Part shown: piece by piece, positions 17,890 to 26,987 of the stretch
How the letters are laid out: the number at the start of each line of letters is the position of its first letter
Position numbering within the stretch: the first letter of the stretch is position 1
NCBI GenBank assembly: GCA_963678215.1
Contig: OY782758.1
Span: 124,001-188,000, forward strand
DNA length: 64,000 nucleotides
Direction of reading: 5' to 3'
From: Thiobius zoothamnicola
GTDB lineage: Bacteria > Pseudomonadota > Gammaproteobacteria > Chromatiales > Chromatiaceae
Translations under genes and position numbers: made by a program
The notes under the pieces: model-generated
Database searches by the model: none
Told to the model about the DNA's origin: nothing
Seen by the model: only the letters and a program-made list of their open reading frames with translations

Positions 17890-18648
17890 ATGGCGTTGAA
17901 CATTTTTATTGCCGATTTGCATTTATCCAGTGACCGACCGGATACGATTGATCTTCTGATGCATTTTTTACAAAGTTATCCATCAGGGGGTGACAACTTA
18001 TATGTGTTGGGAGACTTGTTTGATGCCTGGGTTGGCGATGATGATGATGCACCTTTAGCCGATCAGATACGCTGCGCCTTTCAGGCATTAATGTCACGGG
18101 GTGTATCGCTCTACCTGCAACGCGGTAATCGTGATTTTTTGCTTGGCAAGCGTTTCATGCACCAGACAGGTGCTAAATTATTACCGGATTGCTATCGCGT
18201 CATGATTGCCGGTCAGCCAACTTTGCTGATGCATGGCGATCTTTTATGCACGGATGATGTGGCCTATCAGAAGGCCCGGCGTACTTTGCGTAACCCGCTA
18301 TTTCAATGGTTGATGCTGCGTAAATCGCTTGTCTCACGACGTAAAATGGCGGCCACTTATCGCCAACTCAGTCGTGAAAAAACAGGCTCTACAGCAGCTG
18401 ATATCATGGATGCGAATGCGCAAACGGTGATGCGCTATCTGCAGAAATATCGCGTTACCCAACTGATTCATGGCCACACTCATCGCCCCATGGTTCATCA
18501 CATAACGTTGCCGGGCGGTCAGCCAGCGAAGCGGTATGTGTTAGGTGAATGGTATGCTGATCGTGCTTGTGCGCTGATTGATAATGGCGAAATAATTTTT
18601 GAGGAGAACATTTGTTCTCCTTCTTTACTGAAGAAAGTTTGTATTTAA
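17890..18648 (+). CDS. lpxH: UDP-2,3-diacylglucosamine diphosphatase LpxH
   Basis: This 252-residue metallophosphoesterase makes lipid X in lipid A synthesis. Metal motifs are visible in order: IADLHLS, GDLFDAWVGDDD, RGNRDF, MHGDLL and HGHTH. I start at the ATG at 17890 with GGAG 9 bases upstream. The last ~14 residues (NICSPSLLKKVCI) go beyond the usual LpxH end and are encoded over a hairpin, suggesting that the original 3' end was altered when the downstream AT-rich segment arrived. Confidence 0.93.
   Translation: MALNIFIADLHLSSDRPDTIDLLMHFLQSYPSGGDNLYVLGDLFDAWVGDDDDAPLADQIRCAFQALMSRGVSLYLQRGNRDFLLGKRFMHQTGAKLLPDCYRVMIAGQPTLLMHGDLLCTDDVAYQKARRTLRNPLFQWLMLRKSLVSRRKMAATYRQLSREKTGSTAADIMDANAQTVMRYLQKYRVTQLIHGHTHRPMVHHITLPGGQPAKRYVLGEWYADRACALIDNGEIIFEENICSPSLLKKVCI
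18603..18620 (+). terminator. Hairpin at the lpxH 3' end
   Basis: A perfect 7-base-pair palindrome (GGAGAAC-ATTT-GTTCTCC) is followed by the T-rich TTCTTT. It lies inside the last codons of lpxH and just before the TIR gene, so it could be the remaining lpxH terminator. Confidence 0.5.
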
Positions 18649-18665
18649 GAGAAAGGGAACTCATT

Positions 18666-19331
18666 ATGGGAAGAAAAGTTTTTGTTTCATATAAACATTG
18701 TGACGAAAGAGTAGAATCTTTAGGCAAGTATGGTGATACAGCTAGAGCTTATGTTGATCACCTTATGGAAAATAGTTTGGATGATGAGATATACAAAGGC
18801 GAAGGGAACGAAGACCTAAGCGAGTTTAAAGATGATACGATCAAGAACCGCCTGAAAGAGAAGATACATGATAGTAGTATTACCTTGGTTCTTATCTCTC
18901 CCGGAATGAAAGATGTACACGAGAAAGAGAGCGACCAATGGATTCCGTGGGAGATATCTTATTCATTAAAAGAAATAACCAGAGGAGATAAGTTAAGCCA
19001 TTCTAATGGAGTTCTTGCAATAGTACTCCCGGACCGATCGGGGAGTTATGGTTATTATATTAATGATCGAACATGTGCAGAATGTCATGTGAGGCAATTG
19101 AAGACCAAATTTCTTTTCCAGATCCTTCGAGAAAACATGTTTAACCATAAGAATGGGTTGGAAGAAACTTGTAACTGTGGTGGTTGTAGTTACTACCGAG
19201 GGGATTCTTCCTATATTGAATCTGTGAAATGGTGTGATTTTCTAAGTAATAAGGATCATTACTTAGATAGGGCGGCAAGTATTAGGGATAATAGGAAGTC
19301 CTATAATATTGTTAAAGAGATTGTGGATTGA
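18666..19331 (+). CDS. TIR-like (DUF1863/ThsB-type) protein
   Basis: This 221-residue protein opens with a TIR-like fold: KVFVSYKHCDE as strand A, SSITLVLISPGM as the next strand and QWIPWEISYSL in the following helix. It resembles the DUF1863 group that includes ThsB of the Thoeris anti-phage system, where TIR proteins process NAD into a signal. The C-terminal part has a cysteine cluster (CAEC, CNCGGC) that might bind metal. I start at the ATG at 18666 with AAGGGA upstream; no typical signalling partner such as ThsA is adjacent. The gene is strongly AT-rich relative to lpxH, a sign of transfer. It is the best defence candidate in the window together with the next gene. Confidence 0.8.
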   Translation: MGRKVFVSYKHCDERVESLGKYGDTARAYVDHLMENSLDDEIYKGEGNEDLSEFKDDTIKNRLKEKIHDSSITLVLISPGMKDVHEKESDQWIPWEISYSLKEITRGDKLSHSNGVLAIVLPDRSGSYGYYINDRTCAECHVRQLKTKFLFQILRENMFNHKNGLEETCNCGGCSYYRGDSSYIESVKWCDFLSNKDHYLDRAASIRDNRKSYNIVKEIVD

Positions 19332-19612
19332 TATTCTTGCGGTTCATAATTAATTGATATATGGCCTCTTTGACATTCTGTACTGCTCAGATATAGATTG
19401 CATGCATGGCTTCCGTTCTAGTGAGGGATGAGGTTGGAAAGATTAATTTTCAGCGATTAAACGCTGCTTCTCATGTAGAGATAATGTTCAAAAGATTACT
19501 GTACCTGAATTAAGCGGATGCCCATGTCCACGGATGATATGACTATAAAGACTGTCTGAGAGGTCTACTACTTGTTGGGTTGTTTCCACTCTTCTGGTAT
19601 TGGGAGGTGTGA

Positions 19613-20032
19613 ATGGATGGTTGTGATAGAGTAATCAAACATTTGGAGATAATTCAAGGAGTGATAAACCGTTTAGCCAATAATTCCTTCTTGATAAAGA
19701 GTTGGAGCATGACAATATTGGTCGCCATAATATTGTTCCTTTCAAGATCCGATAGCCCCTATTCCGTATATCTTGTGCTTTCTTTTAGTTTTCCAGTGAT
19801 CGGTTTTTGGGTACTTGATGGATATTTCTTGTGGCAGGAAAGGTTGTTCAGAGGTATCTATAATGATGTCAGAAATAAGGCGGATACCGACTTTAATATG
19901 GACATGCCAAGTCAGCTGAAGAAGCCGAATAATAGATGGATCAATTCGGTATTCTCAGTGACTCTAATTATTTTCTATTTTATAGAACTCTCCTTCCTTG
20001 GAATAATGTCATTTATTCTAACTGGTATCTAG
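19613..20032 (+). CDS. Small integral membrane protein, putative TIR partner
   Basis: This 139-residue protein has an amphipathic N-terminus (VINRLANNSFLIKSWSM), two close hydrophobic helices near residues 33-66, a charged cytoplasmic loop containing WQERLFRGIYNDVRNKAD, and a C-terminal hydrophobic helix. I recall small proteins of this type (NSFLIK..., LWQERLFR...) in defence islands next to TIR genes, but I have no family name. GGGAGGTG precedes the ATG. Base composition matches the TIR gene. A membrane effector or anchor for the TIR protein is a reasonable inference, not shown. Confidence 0.7.
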   Translation: MDGCDRVIKHLEIIQGVINRLANNSFLIKSWSMTILVAIILFLSRSDSPYSVYLVLSFSFPVIGFWVLDGYFLWQERLFRGIYNDVRNKADTDFNMDMPSQLKKPNNRWINSVFSVTLIIFYFIELSFLGIMSFILTGI

Positions 20033-20503
20033 TACTTATTTCTGTATGCCAGATTATCTGTTTCTGCCGCGTAAGGTGGGAATAGAACAGGTCATGCATA
20101 GTAGCTTGGTACTTTTTCAGTGCGACTACGCTGCTTACCGAATAAAACCGAAACCATGAAGTTATTTTCTGCAACAAAGTGCTTGGTCATGGCAGGTGCT
20201 TCCATTACCGGACGATATTGAAAATGGCATGGGGTTACTGTCAAGAACATATGGGGGAGTTCTTGAATGTATCGCATCGAATAAAGTTTTACGAGACAGC
20301 ATATATGCGATGACTACAGGGAGGCAGGAAGGATATTACCGATTCTACCAGAATAATGTATTAGCGTTTTATTTACCTGAAATCCATACTCTCGTAGTCG
20401 GCTATGTGGAAATATAACCTGAGGTGGGTGTTTATAGGGGAGCTAGGCAAGCAGATTTGGCTGGTCTGAGGAAATATTGGATGCTAAGTAAGCGGTTTTG
20501 ATG
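20033..20503. other. AT-rich stretch with a possible gene fragment
   Basis: This region contains one frame of interest, ~20196-20417 on the plus strand, that reads like real protein (LLSRTYGGVLECIASNKVLRDSIY...) but begins without a convincing start or ribosome-binding site just after an in-frame stop. It may be the C-terminal remnant of a gene lost from the island. I recognise no family. Confidence 0.35.
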
Positions 20504-20534
20504 AATAGCGCATAAAGGTGATTTATGCGCTATT
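20504..20534 (-). terminator. Hairpin downstream of the cold-shock gene
   Basis: A perfect 13-base-pair stem (AATAGCGCATAAA pairing with TTTATGCGCTATT) with a 5-base loop lies 20 bases beyond the csp stop. The A/U ends of the stem could serve as terminator tracts in either direction. Confidence 0.7.
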
Positions 20535-20553
20535 TCCGGTGCCGCCAAAGATA

Positions 20554-20778
20554 TTATGCCATCGCTTGCTGTTGCGGCGAGCATAGCTTAAGCGCGTGCA
20601 GGCCTTTGGGGCCTTGTTCAACTTCAAACTCAACTCGTTGACCTTCCTTTAACGTGCGATAGCCATCCATCTCAATGGCCGAAAAATGCACGAAAACATC
20701 CTGTTCACCGCTGTCTGGGGTGACGAAACCATATCCCTTGGCATTGTTAAACCATTTGACTATGCCGGATATCATCAT
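20554..20778 (-). CDS. CspA-family cold-shock protein
   Basis: This ~74-residue single cold-shock domain protein has the RNP1 motif KGYGFV and RNP2 DVFVHFSAI, which bind single-stranded RNA. The C-terminus is extended by QQQAMA. Two consecutive ATGs (ending at 20778 and 20775) follow GAGGAGG; either is possible, and longer frames upstream include the ribosome-binding site. Whether it is cold-inducible cannot be told from the sequence. Confidence 0.95.
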   Translation of the reverse strand: MMISGIVKWFNNAKGYGFVTPDSGEQDVFVHFSAIEMDGYRTLKEGQRVEFEVEQGPKGLHALKLCSPQQQAMA

Positions 20779-21020
20779 TCTTTCCTCCTCGTTGGAATTT
20801 GGCTGGAACATTTATATTTATCAGCAGATAGAGGCATTTTAGGATGCCATAATCTACTTTCATGTTTGTTCTGGGTTGGGAGGATATAATGATTGTAATC
20901 TATCAGTCAAATGATTCCCGGTATTTTTAGAAAATCATTATATGCAAATATATGTATTTTAAGTCTCTCTAAATCAGGACGGACTGGCGACTTTTGACGA
21001 CGCTGTCCGGAACAACGCCT

Positions 21021-21482
21021 TTATTTTCGTTTTTGCAGCATAACCAGACGGGTATGAGAGAATTTATCGTGCCAAGTCATTTTATCTTTGCTGAAAAGCA
21101 CCCAAAAATAACCGAGTCCAAAAGTTGCTAAAGAGAGTACTGAACCCAGGTAGCGCGTGCTTGCCTGACGCCAGTTGAGTGCTTTGCCTTGGGCTGTGAT
21201 GACCCGGATGCGCCAAGAGCGCATGCCTAAAGTCTGGCCGCCATGCGTCCAGAACCAAGCGTAAAAGAACCCGGGGGAGACCACTAAATACATTTGCAGC
21301 AGTAGGTGGTTGCCTACATATCCGCTGCCAGTTAATGCATGCCGGATCAGGGTGTCAATGGTGACGCCGATCAGCCAGATGGCCAACACCAGCCATAAGT
21401 CATAAAACATACTGGCGAAGATGCGCCATAAAGGAGGGCTGACAGTATCTTGGATATTGATGTTTGGCTGGTTGGTTTGCAT
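21021..21482 (-). CDS. RDD family membrane protein
   Basis: This ~153-residue protein carries an RDD domain with three or four hydrophobic helices: one after LWRIFASMFYD, one around YLVVSPGFFYAWFW and one near YLGSVLSLATFGLGYFWVLF. The family arginine/aspartate positions (R in LWRIFAS, D in FYDLW, D in KMTWHDKFS) are visible, and GQTLGMRSWRIRV is a typical segment. I prefer the ATG at 21482; a frame-open ATG at 21530 would add 16 residues. It is divergent from gyrA and its function is unknown. Confidence 0.85.
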   Translation of the reverse strand: MQTNQPNINIQDTVSPPLWRIFASMFYDLWLVLAIWLIGVTIDTLIRHALTGSGYVGNHLLLQMYLVVSPGFFYAWFWTHGGQTLGMRSWRIRVITAQGKALNWRQASTRYLGSVLSLATFGLGYFWVLFSKDKMTWHDKFSHTRLVMLQKRK

Positions 21483-21576
21483 GAAGAATCGTGGATAAAA
21501 GTTTTTGCTGGATCGTACCCGCCAGGGCATGCATGGTAAACTAATCGATTGATCAAGATAAATAAAAAATCGCCTA

Positions 21577-24126
21577 ATGACTGAATTTGCTAAAGAAATT
21601 CTTAATATCAGCCTCGAAGAGGAGATGCAGCAATCCTATCTGGATTATGCCATGTCGGTGATCGTCGGACGCGCTTTGCCTGATGTGCGGGATGGTCTGA
21701 AACCGGTGCATCGCCGGGTGCTGTATGCGATGGGCGAGCTTAGTAATGATTGGAATAAACCGTATAAAAAATCGGCGCGTATTGTGGGTGATGTGATTGG
21801 TAAATACCATCCACATGGCGATACGGCGGTGTATGACACGATTGTGCGCATGGCGCAGCCTTTTTCATTGCGTTATATGTTGGTGGACGGACAGGGCAAC
21901 TTTGGTTCGGTGGATGGCGACGCGCCAGCGGCGATGCGTTATACCGAAATTCGCATGGCGCGTATCGCGCATGAATTGCTTGCCGATATTGATAAAGAAA
22001 CGGTGGATTTCACGCCGAACTATGATGAATCCGAGCATGAGCCTGCCGTATTACCCGCCAAGATACCGAATTTGTTGATCAATGGATCTTCCGGTATTGC
22101 CGTTGGCATGGCGACCAATATCCCGCCGCATAATCTGACTGAAGTGATCAAGGGTTGCATCGCCATGATTGAGCAGCCGGATATCACCTTGCATGATTTG
22201 ATGGAGATCATCCCGGCACCGGATTTTCCGACCGCTGGCATCATCAATGGTATCGCTGGCGTGCGGGATGGTTATCGTACAGGGCGGGGTAAGTTGTATT
22301 TGCGCGCGCGGACGCATTTCGAGGATATGGATCATGGCCGCCAGCGCATTGTGGCGACTGAACTGCCGTATCAGGTCAATAAAGCGAGATTGCAGGAAAA
22401 AATCGCCGAGTTGATCAAGGATAAGAGACTGGATGGCATCAGTGAGATGCGTGATGAGTCGGACAAGGATGGCATGCGTCTGGTGATTGAACTGCGTCGT
22501 GGTGAAGTGCCCGAAGTGGTGTTGAATAATTTGTTTCAGCAGACCCAGATGCAAAATGTGTTCGGCATGAATATGGTCGCTTTGGTGGACGGTCAGCCGC
22601 GTACCCTGAATCTGAAACAATTGATTGAGTATTTCATTCGTCATCGGCGTGATGTGGTGACTCGACGTACTTTGTTTGAGTTACGTAAAGCGCGTGAGCG
22701 GGCGCATATTCTGGAAGGTTTGGCGGTCGCTTTAGCGAATATTGATGAAATCATCGCGTTAATCAAAGCTGCGCCCAGCCCGGCTGAAGCGAGAAAACAA
22801 TTGGTTGATCGGGTTTGGCAGTCTGGTTTGTTGAATGACATGTTGGCGCGCGCTGGTGTTGAAGCATCCAGGCCGGATGATTTACCCCCCGGTTTTGGTT
22901 TAGGTGCGGATGGTTATCGGTTGACTGAAGCGCAGGCGCAGGCGATTTTGGAGTTACGTTTACAAAAACTGACTGGCTTGGAGCAGGATAAAATCCTCCA
23001 GGAGTTTGGTGAGATCCTGGATAAGATCGCCGGGCTGCTGAATATCCTGTCTGACCCTGATCGATTGATGCAGGTGATCAAGGACGAATTGATCGCCATT
23101 CGTGAACAATTTGGTGATGAACGACGTAGTGAGATCATCCACACGCAACAGGATCTCAGCCTGGAGGATCTGATCACCGAAGAAGATAGGGTGGTGACTT
23201 TGTCGCATCAGGGGTATGCCAAGTCGCAACCTTTGGATGTCTATCAAGCGCAGCGCCGTGGCGGCAAGGGCAAAGCGGCGACGACAACCAAGGAAGCGGA
23301 TTTTATCGATAAATTATTCGTCGCCAACACGCATGACACGATTTTGTGTTTCTCCAGTCGGGGCAAATGTTATTGGCTTAAGGTTTACGAATTGCCGCAG
23401 GCGGGGCGTAGCGCGCGTGGCCGCCCGATGGTCAATTTGTTGCCGTTGGAAGAGGGCGAGCGCATCAACGCGATTTTACCGATTCGTGAATATGCCGAGA
23501 ACCGCTTTATTGTGATGGCCACTGCCTTTGGCACGATTAAAAAGACGCCGTTGGTTGATTTCTCACGTCCACGCAGTGCCGGCATTATTGCACTTGATTT
23601 GCGTGAGGACGATCAGTTGATTGGTGTGGATATCACGGATGGTGAACAACGTATTATGTTATGCACATCAGCAGGTAAGGCGATTCGTTTCGCTGAAAGC
23701 GATGTGCGGGCGATGGGACGCACTGCTTGTGGCGTGCGTGGCATCAAATTGGATGCCGAGCAGCGTGTGATTGCTTTAATGATTGGTGATCAGGGCGATG
23801 TGTTGAGTATCACTGAAAATGGCTTCGGTAAACGTACGCCAATGAGTGAATTTCCAGTGCGTGGACGTGGTGGGATGGGCGTGATCTCCATCCGCACCAG
23901 CGAACGCAATGGGGCGCAAGTCGGTGCTGTACGTGTGGATGCTGAAGATGAGATTATGCTGATTACGGATGGTGGCACTTTAGTGCGTACACATGTGGGC
24001 GATATTTCTCAGGTGAGCCGTAGCGCGCAAGGCGTTAAATTGATCAGACTGAATAAGCAGGAGAAGCTGATCGGCATTGAGCGTATCGAAGCGCTGGTTG
24101 AGGAGGGCGATGAGGCGGCATGTTGA
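21577..24126 (+). CDS. gyrA: DNA gyrase subunit A
   Basis: This 849-residue type II topoisomerase subunit cuts and rejoins DNA. Tyr122 (RYTE) is the active-site tyrosine, and the quinolone-resistance region reads HPHGDTAVYD with Thr83 and Asp87. Thr83 replaces the E. coli serine, as it does naturally in some other gammaproteobacteria, so it does not show resistance. The C-terminal beta-pinwheel has repeated blades, with the GyrA-box-like QRRGGKG near residue 561, which distinguishes it from ParC. The acidic tail is very short. Confidence 0.98.
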   Translation: MTEFAKEILNISLEEEMQQSYLDYAMSVIVGRALPDVRDGLKPVHRRVLYAMGELSNDWNKPYKKSARIVGDVIGKYHPHGDTAVYDTIVRMAQPFSLRYMLVDGQGNFGSVDGDAPAAMRYTEIRMARIAHELLADIDKETVDFTPNYDESEHEPAVLPAKIPNLLINGSSGIAVGMATNIPPHNLTEVIKGCIAMIEQPDITLHDLMEIIPAPDFPTAGIINGIAGVRDGYRTGRGKLYLRARTHFEDMDHGRQRIVATELPYQVNKARLQEKIAELIKDKRLDGISEMRDESDKDGMRLVIELRRGEVPEVVLNNLFQQTQMQNVFGMNMVALVDGQPRTLNLKQLIEYFIRHRRDVVTRRTLFELRKARERAHILEGLAVALANIDEIIALIKAAPSPAEARKQLVDRVWQSGLLNDMLARAGVEASRPDDLPPGFGLGADGYRLTEAQAQAILELRLQKLTGLEQDKILQEFGEILDKIAGLLNILSDPDRLMQVIKDELIAIREQFGDERRSEIIHTQQDLSLEDLITEEDRVVTLSHQGYAKSQPLDVYQAQRRGGKGKAATTTKEADFIDKLFVANTHDTILCFSSRGKCYWLKVYELPQAGRSARGRPMVNLLPLEEGERINAILPIREYAENRFIVMATAFGTIKKTPLVDFSRPRSAGIIALDLREDDQLIGVDITDGEQRIMLCTSAGKAIRFAESDVRAMGRTACGVRGIKLDAEQRVIALMIGDQGDVLSITENGFGKRTPMSEFPVRGRGGMGVISIRTSERNGAQVGAVRVDAEDEIMLITDGGTLVRTHVGDISQVSRSAQGVKLIRLNKQEKLIGIERIEALVEEGDEAAC

Positions 24127-24359
24127 ACCTGTTATTCATTGATCCAATGTTTTATCACTTGCGTGTGAGAGTCCATTCGCCTGAATAACAGGTCGCGCAG
24201 GGTTGATGACGCCTGCGCTTCAGTAAGGTTTGGATTGCGAATTCGCAGTGCTTGCGTGGGTTATGACGCGAATACTTAGCAGCCCGACATTGAGGGGAGC
24301 AGGTTTCCCAGTGTGATGATCACGAGGGGGTTGCTTGTGTCAGGTTCGCAGCTGGGTCG

Positions 24360-24527
24360 TTATTTGATTTTGCCTTCTTTGTACATTACATGTTTGCGTA
24401 CGACAGGATCGTACTTTTTCATTTCCAGTTTGCCGGTGGTGTTACGCTTGTTTTTCGTCGTAGTGTAGAAATGACCGGTATCCGCGCTGGAGTTCAGGCG
24501 GATTTTTTCACGTACAGCTTTTGCCAT
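24360..24527 (-). CDS. rpmG: 50S ribosomal protein L33
   Basis: This 55-residue protein reads MAKAVREKIRLNSSADTGHF and continues with YTTTKNKRNTTGKLEMKKYDP, then VVRKHVMYKEGKIK, an unmistakable L33 of the cysteine-free type. It follows rpmB by 18 bases in the usual rpmB-rpmG order. Confidence 0.97.
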   Translation of the reverse strand: MAKAVREKIRLNSSADTGHFYTTTKNKRNTTGKLEMKKYDPVVRKHVMYKEGKIK

Positions 24528-24545
24528 GGTTGAACCTTAAATGTT

Positions 24546-24782
24546 TTAAATTTTATTGCCGCGTGAACGCATGTCAGCGAGTACGGAATCAATGCCTTTT
24601 TTATCAATGATGCGCATGCCAGTGGTCGAAACCCGTAGACGTACGAAACGTTGTTCACTCTCCACCCAAAAACGATGGTAATGCAGGTTAGGCAAAAAAC
24701 GACGTTTGGTTTTCCGGTGTGAGTGAGAAACATTGTTGCCGGTGATTGGTCTTTTACCGGTTACTTGGCAGACTTTTGACAT
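24546..24782 (-). CDS. rpmB: 50S ribosomal protein L28
   Basis: This 78-residue protein starts MSKVCQVTGKRPITGNNVSHS, with the HRKTKRRFLPNLHYHRFWV block typical of L28. A single cysteine replaces the zinc-binding set of C+ forms, which matches the C- form of L33 next to it. Confidence 0.97.
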   Translation of the reverse strand: MSKVCQVTGKRPITGNNVSHSHRKTKRRFLPNLHYHRFWVESEQRFVRLRVSTTGMRIIDKKGIDSVLADMRSRGNKI

Positions 24783-24892
24783 GATGCAAGCCTCAATTCG
24801 TAGGGACTAACGCTCCGACCAGACGCGTCATTTAAAGCCGCAGATTTATAACAAAACTCGTGCGTTACAGCAACCCATCAATTGCATCAATA

Positions 24893-25579
24893 TTATTCCG
24901 ATGTTCGGTTACCGACCGGCTTGGTCAGTGTTTTATAAACCCAGGCGGCATGTAAACTGCCTGCTTTTGCTAACACGATACGCACCCAGTTTCCTGTTCG
25001 ACCGATGATTTTTATTCGCGTGTTTTGCGGTAGTTGAGCCACGATTTCGCTTTTTGTGCTGGCGGCGCGGCGCACATTGGCGACTTTCGCGACGATGATG
25101 CCCTGTTGGCCGAACCAGGTTTCATGTATCAGGGCAGGATTGGCGGAGATGACATCGAAATTCGGATCTGAGCTGAAACGTATCAAAATATCCCGCGCAT
25201 CCTGATGATCCTGGCGGGCTGCCAGCAAAAACCATTTGGACGCTTTGGGGATATCTTGTTTTACGCCTTCGCCATTGATGTAGCTTAAGCCAATGGCGAA
25301 TTGTGCATCGGTATGGTTCTGCATGGCGGCGGCGCGCCACCAGCGGTGCGCTTGTTGTATGTCAATATACATGCCATTGCCGTTCGCGTATAACCAACCC
25401 AGATGATATTGGGATTCAGCATGGCCGAATTCAGCCAGTGGTTTCCAGTGGCAGTAGGCTTCGGCGTAGTTGCCTCTTTTTAAGGCTTGTATGCCTGCGG
25501 TAAAAGTTTGGGTATTTGTTGTTGCTTGAGCACCAATGGCCAGGCTGATCAATAGTGCGGTGATGATAAGGCGGAGCAT
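24893..25579 (-). CDS. Secreted Sel1-repeat protein with SH3 domain
   Basis: This 228-residue protein has an N-terminal signal peptide (LIITALLISLAIGAQA), two or three Sel1-like tetratricopeptide repeats (AEFGHAESQYHLGWLYANGNG and DAQFAIGLSYINGEGVKQD), and a C-terminal bacterial SH3 domain (ANVRRAASTKSEIVAQL, then TGNWVRI). Sel1 repeats mediate protein contacts and SH3b domains often bind peptidoglycan, so a periplasmic envelope role is likely. The exact function is unknown. It may be co-transcribed with mtnP upstream. Confidence 0.85.
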   Translation of the reverse strand: MLRLIITALLISLAIGAQATTNTQTFTAGIQALKRGNYAEAYCHWKPLAEFGHAESQYHLGWLYANGNGMYIDIQQAHRWWRAAAMQNHTDAQFAIGLSYINGEGVKQDIPKASKWFLLAARQDHQDARDILIRFSSDPNFDVISANPALIHETWFGQQGIIVAKVANVRRAASTKSEIVAQLPQNTRIKIIGRTGNWVRIVLAKAGSLHAAWVYKTLTKPVGNRTSE

Positions 25580-25616
25580 GAAAGGTCAAGTCTAAAAGCG
25601 TCTGGCGTGAACCGAC

Positions 25617-26354
25617 TTATGCGTTGTCTTGGATACAGGCGGTGACGAGTTGCAGCATGGTTTGCATGCCAGTCGCCAAATGGTTTGTGATGTCCGCCAT
25701 GGTGATTGGTCCCTCGCTGAGTCCCGCCGCCCAGTTCACGACCAGCGAAATATTGGCATAACATAAGTCTAATTCTCGGGCTAAAGCCGCTTCCGGCATG
25801 CCAGTCATACCGACCAGATCACATCCATCCCGGCGGATACGTTGGATTTCAGCGGCGGTTTCCAGGCGTGGTCCTTGGGTGACACCATAGACGCCTTGTG
25901 TTTGTATGGCGATTTTTTGTTGTTGCGCCGCTGTTATCATCTGTTGGCGTAATGCGGTGCAATAAGGTTGCGTGAAATCAATGTGGTTGACCGATTGCTT
26001 ATCGCCGACGGAGTAAGTGTGTGCTCGACCATAAGTGTAATCGATGATTTGGTCGGCGACGCATAGCGCCCCCGGAGCCAGGGTCTTGCTGATTCCACCA
26101 ACAGCGGCGATGCCGATTACATGAGTCACGCCAATGTGTTTTAGCGCCCAGAGATTGGCGCGGTAATTGATTTCATGCGGCGCAAGTAAATGATCCGCGC
26201 CATGACGGGATAAAAAGGCGATACGTTGGCCGGCCAACTCGCCAAGTTGGATAGGTTCTGATGGATCACCATAAGGCGTATGGATGGATTGGGCTTCTTT
26301 GTGTTGCAGTTCAGCCAGTTTCTCAAGTCCTGAACCGCCGATGATGCCATACAT
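25617..26354 (-). CDS. S-methyl-5'-thioinosine phosphorylase
   Basis: This 245-residue purine nucleoside phosphorylase belongs to the MTAP/MTIP family. The RHGADHLLAPHEINYRANLWAL block is shared with MTAP, but the substrate loop reads GVTQGPRLETAAEI instead of the MTAP-type EGPQFSTRAES, and LVVNWAAGLSEGPIT carries the family base-recognition region. This favours the methylthioinosine-specific enzyme described in Pseudomonas, which yields hypoxanthine. The adjacent hypoxanthine phosphoribosyltransferase, 2 bases upstream, supports that assignment. Confidence 0.85.
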   Translation of the reverse strand: MYGIIGGSGLEKLAELQHKEAQSIHTPYGDPSEPIQLGELAGQRIAFLSRHGADHLLAPHEINYRANLWALKHIGVTHVIGIAAVGGISKTLAPGALCVADQIIDYTYGRAHTYSVGDKQSVNHIDFTQPYCTALRQQMITAAQQQKIAIQTQGVYGVTQGPRLETAAEIQRIRRDGCDLVGMTGMPEAALARELDLCYANISLVVNWAAGLSEGPITMADITNHLATGMQTMLQLVTACIQDNA

Positions 26355-26356
26355 GG

Positions 26357-26914
26357 TTAAGCTCCTTTGATTGCATAGATGGCCGGAAGGTTACGCCAGA
26401 AACCTTTATAGTCCATGCCGCAACCAAATACATATCGATCCGGCACTTCAAATCCGCAATATTCCAGTGGTGGGCGTACGCCGCGATCATGCGTTTTTTG
26501 CATTAACACGGCGGAGCGCACGCTGGCCGGGTTTTCCGCCAGGCAGTTTTCACGGATTTCTGCCAGCGTGTGCCCTTCATCCAGGATGTCATCAACGATA
26601 AGCACATGGCGACCCGCCAGCGAATGATTGGGTTTACGCAGCCAGACCAATTCGTCACCAGTGGTTTCTTCACGATAGCGTGAGGTATGCAGGTAATCAA
26701 TGGTCAAAGGAAAATTCAAGCGAACAATCAAATGGCTGAGCGGCAGCATGCCGCCATTCATCACGGCAATGACTAAAGGGCATTGATCTGCAAGGTCGGC
26801 AGTGATGGATGCCGCCATTTGGTCCAGCGCTTGGCTGACCGCCGCCGTATCGTGAATACAATCAGCGGTTTGCATGACTTGTTGCGCTTCAGCCAGTTTT
26901 TCCTGAAAGTTCAT
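26357..26914 (-). CDS. hpt: Hypoxanthine-guanine phosphoribosyltransferase
   Basis: This 185-residue type I phosphoribosyltransferase salvages 6-oxopurines. The PRPP loop is VLIVDDILDEGHTLAE, and the flexible-loop and base regions (LHTSRYREETTGDELVW, RYVFGCGMDYKGFWRNLPAIYAI) match Hpt. It lies directly upstream of the thioinosine phosphorylase, so hypoxanthine released from methylthioinosine can be recycled at once; that pathway link is inferred from the operon. Confidence 0.92.
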   Translation of the reverse strand: MNFQEKLAEAQQVMQTADCIHDTAAVSQALDQMAASITADLADQCPLVIAVMNGGMLPLSHLIVRLNFPLTIDYLHTSRYREETTGDELVWLRKPNHSLAGRHVLIVDDILDEGHTLAEIRENCLAENPASVRSAVLMQKTHDRGVRPPLEYCGFEVPDRYVFGCGMDYKGFWRNLPAIYAIKGA

Positions 26915-26987
26915 GGATAATTCCTTGGTCAGTGGATAAAGGTTCTACGAGACGGACGGCGAGTTTATCCATGAGTCGGGTGAATGG

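Noticed and set aside
21805..21850. Thr83 in GyrA as a quinolone-resistance mutation
   Set aside because: Threonine is the natural residue at this place in several gammaproteobacteria, and Asp87 is intact.
22051..22644. A 197-codon minus-strand frame inside gyrA
   Set aside because: gyrA is certain on the plus strand; the shadow shows histidine/isoleucine bias and no domain.
24195..24222. Inverted repeat GCGCAGG...CCTGCGC after gyrA as a terminator
   Set aside because: The stem is short and no U-rich run follows it.
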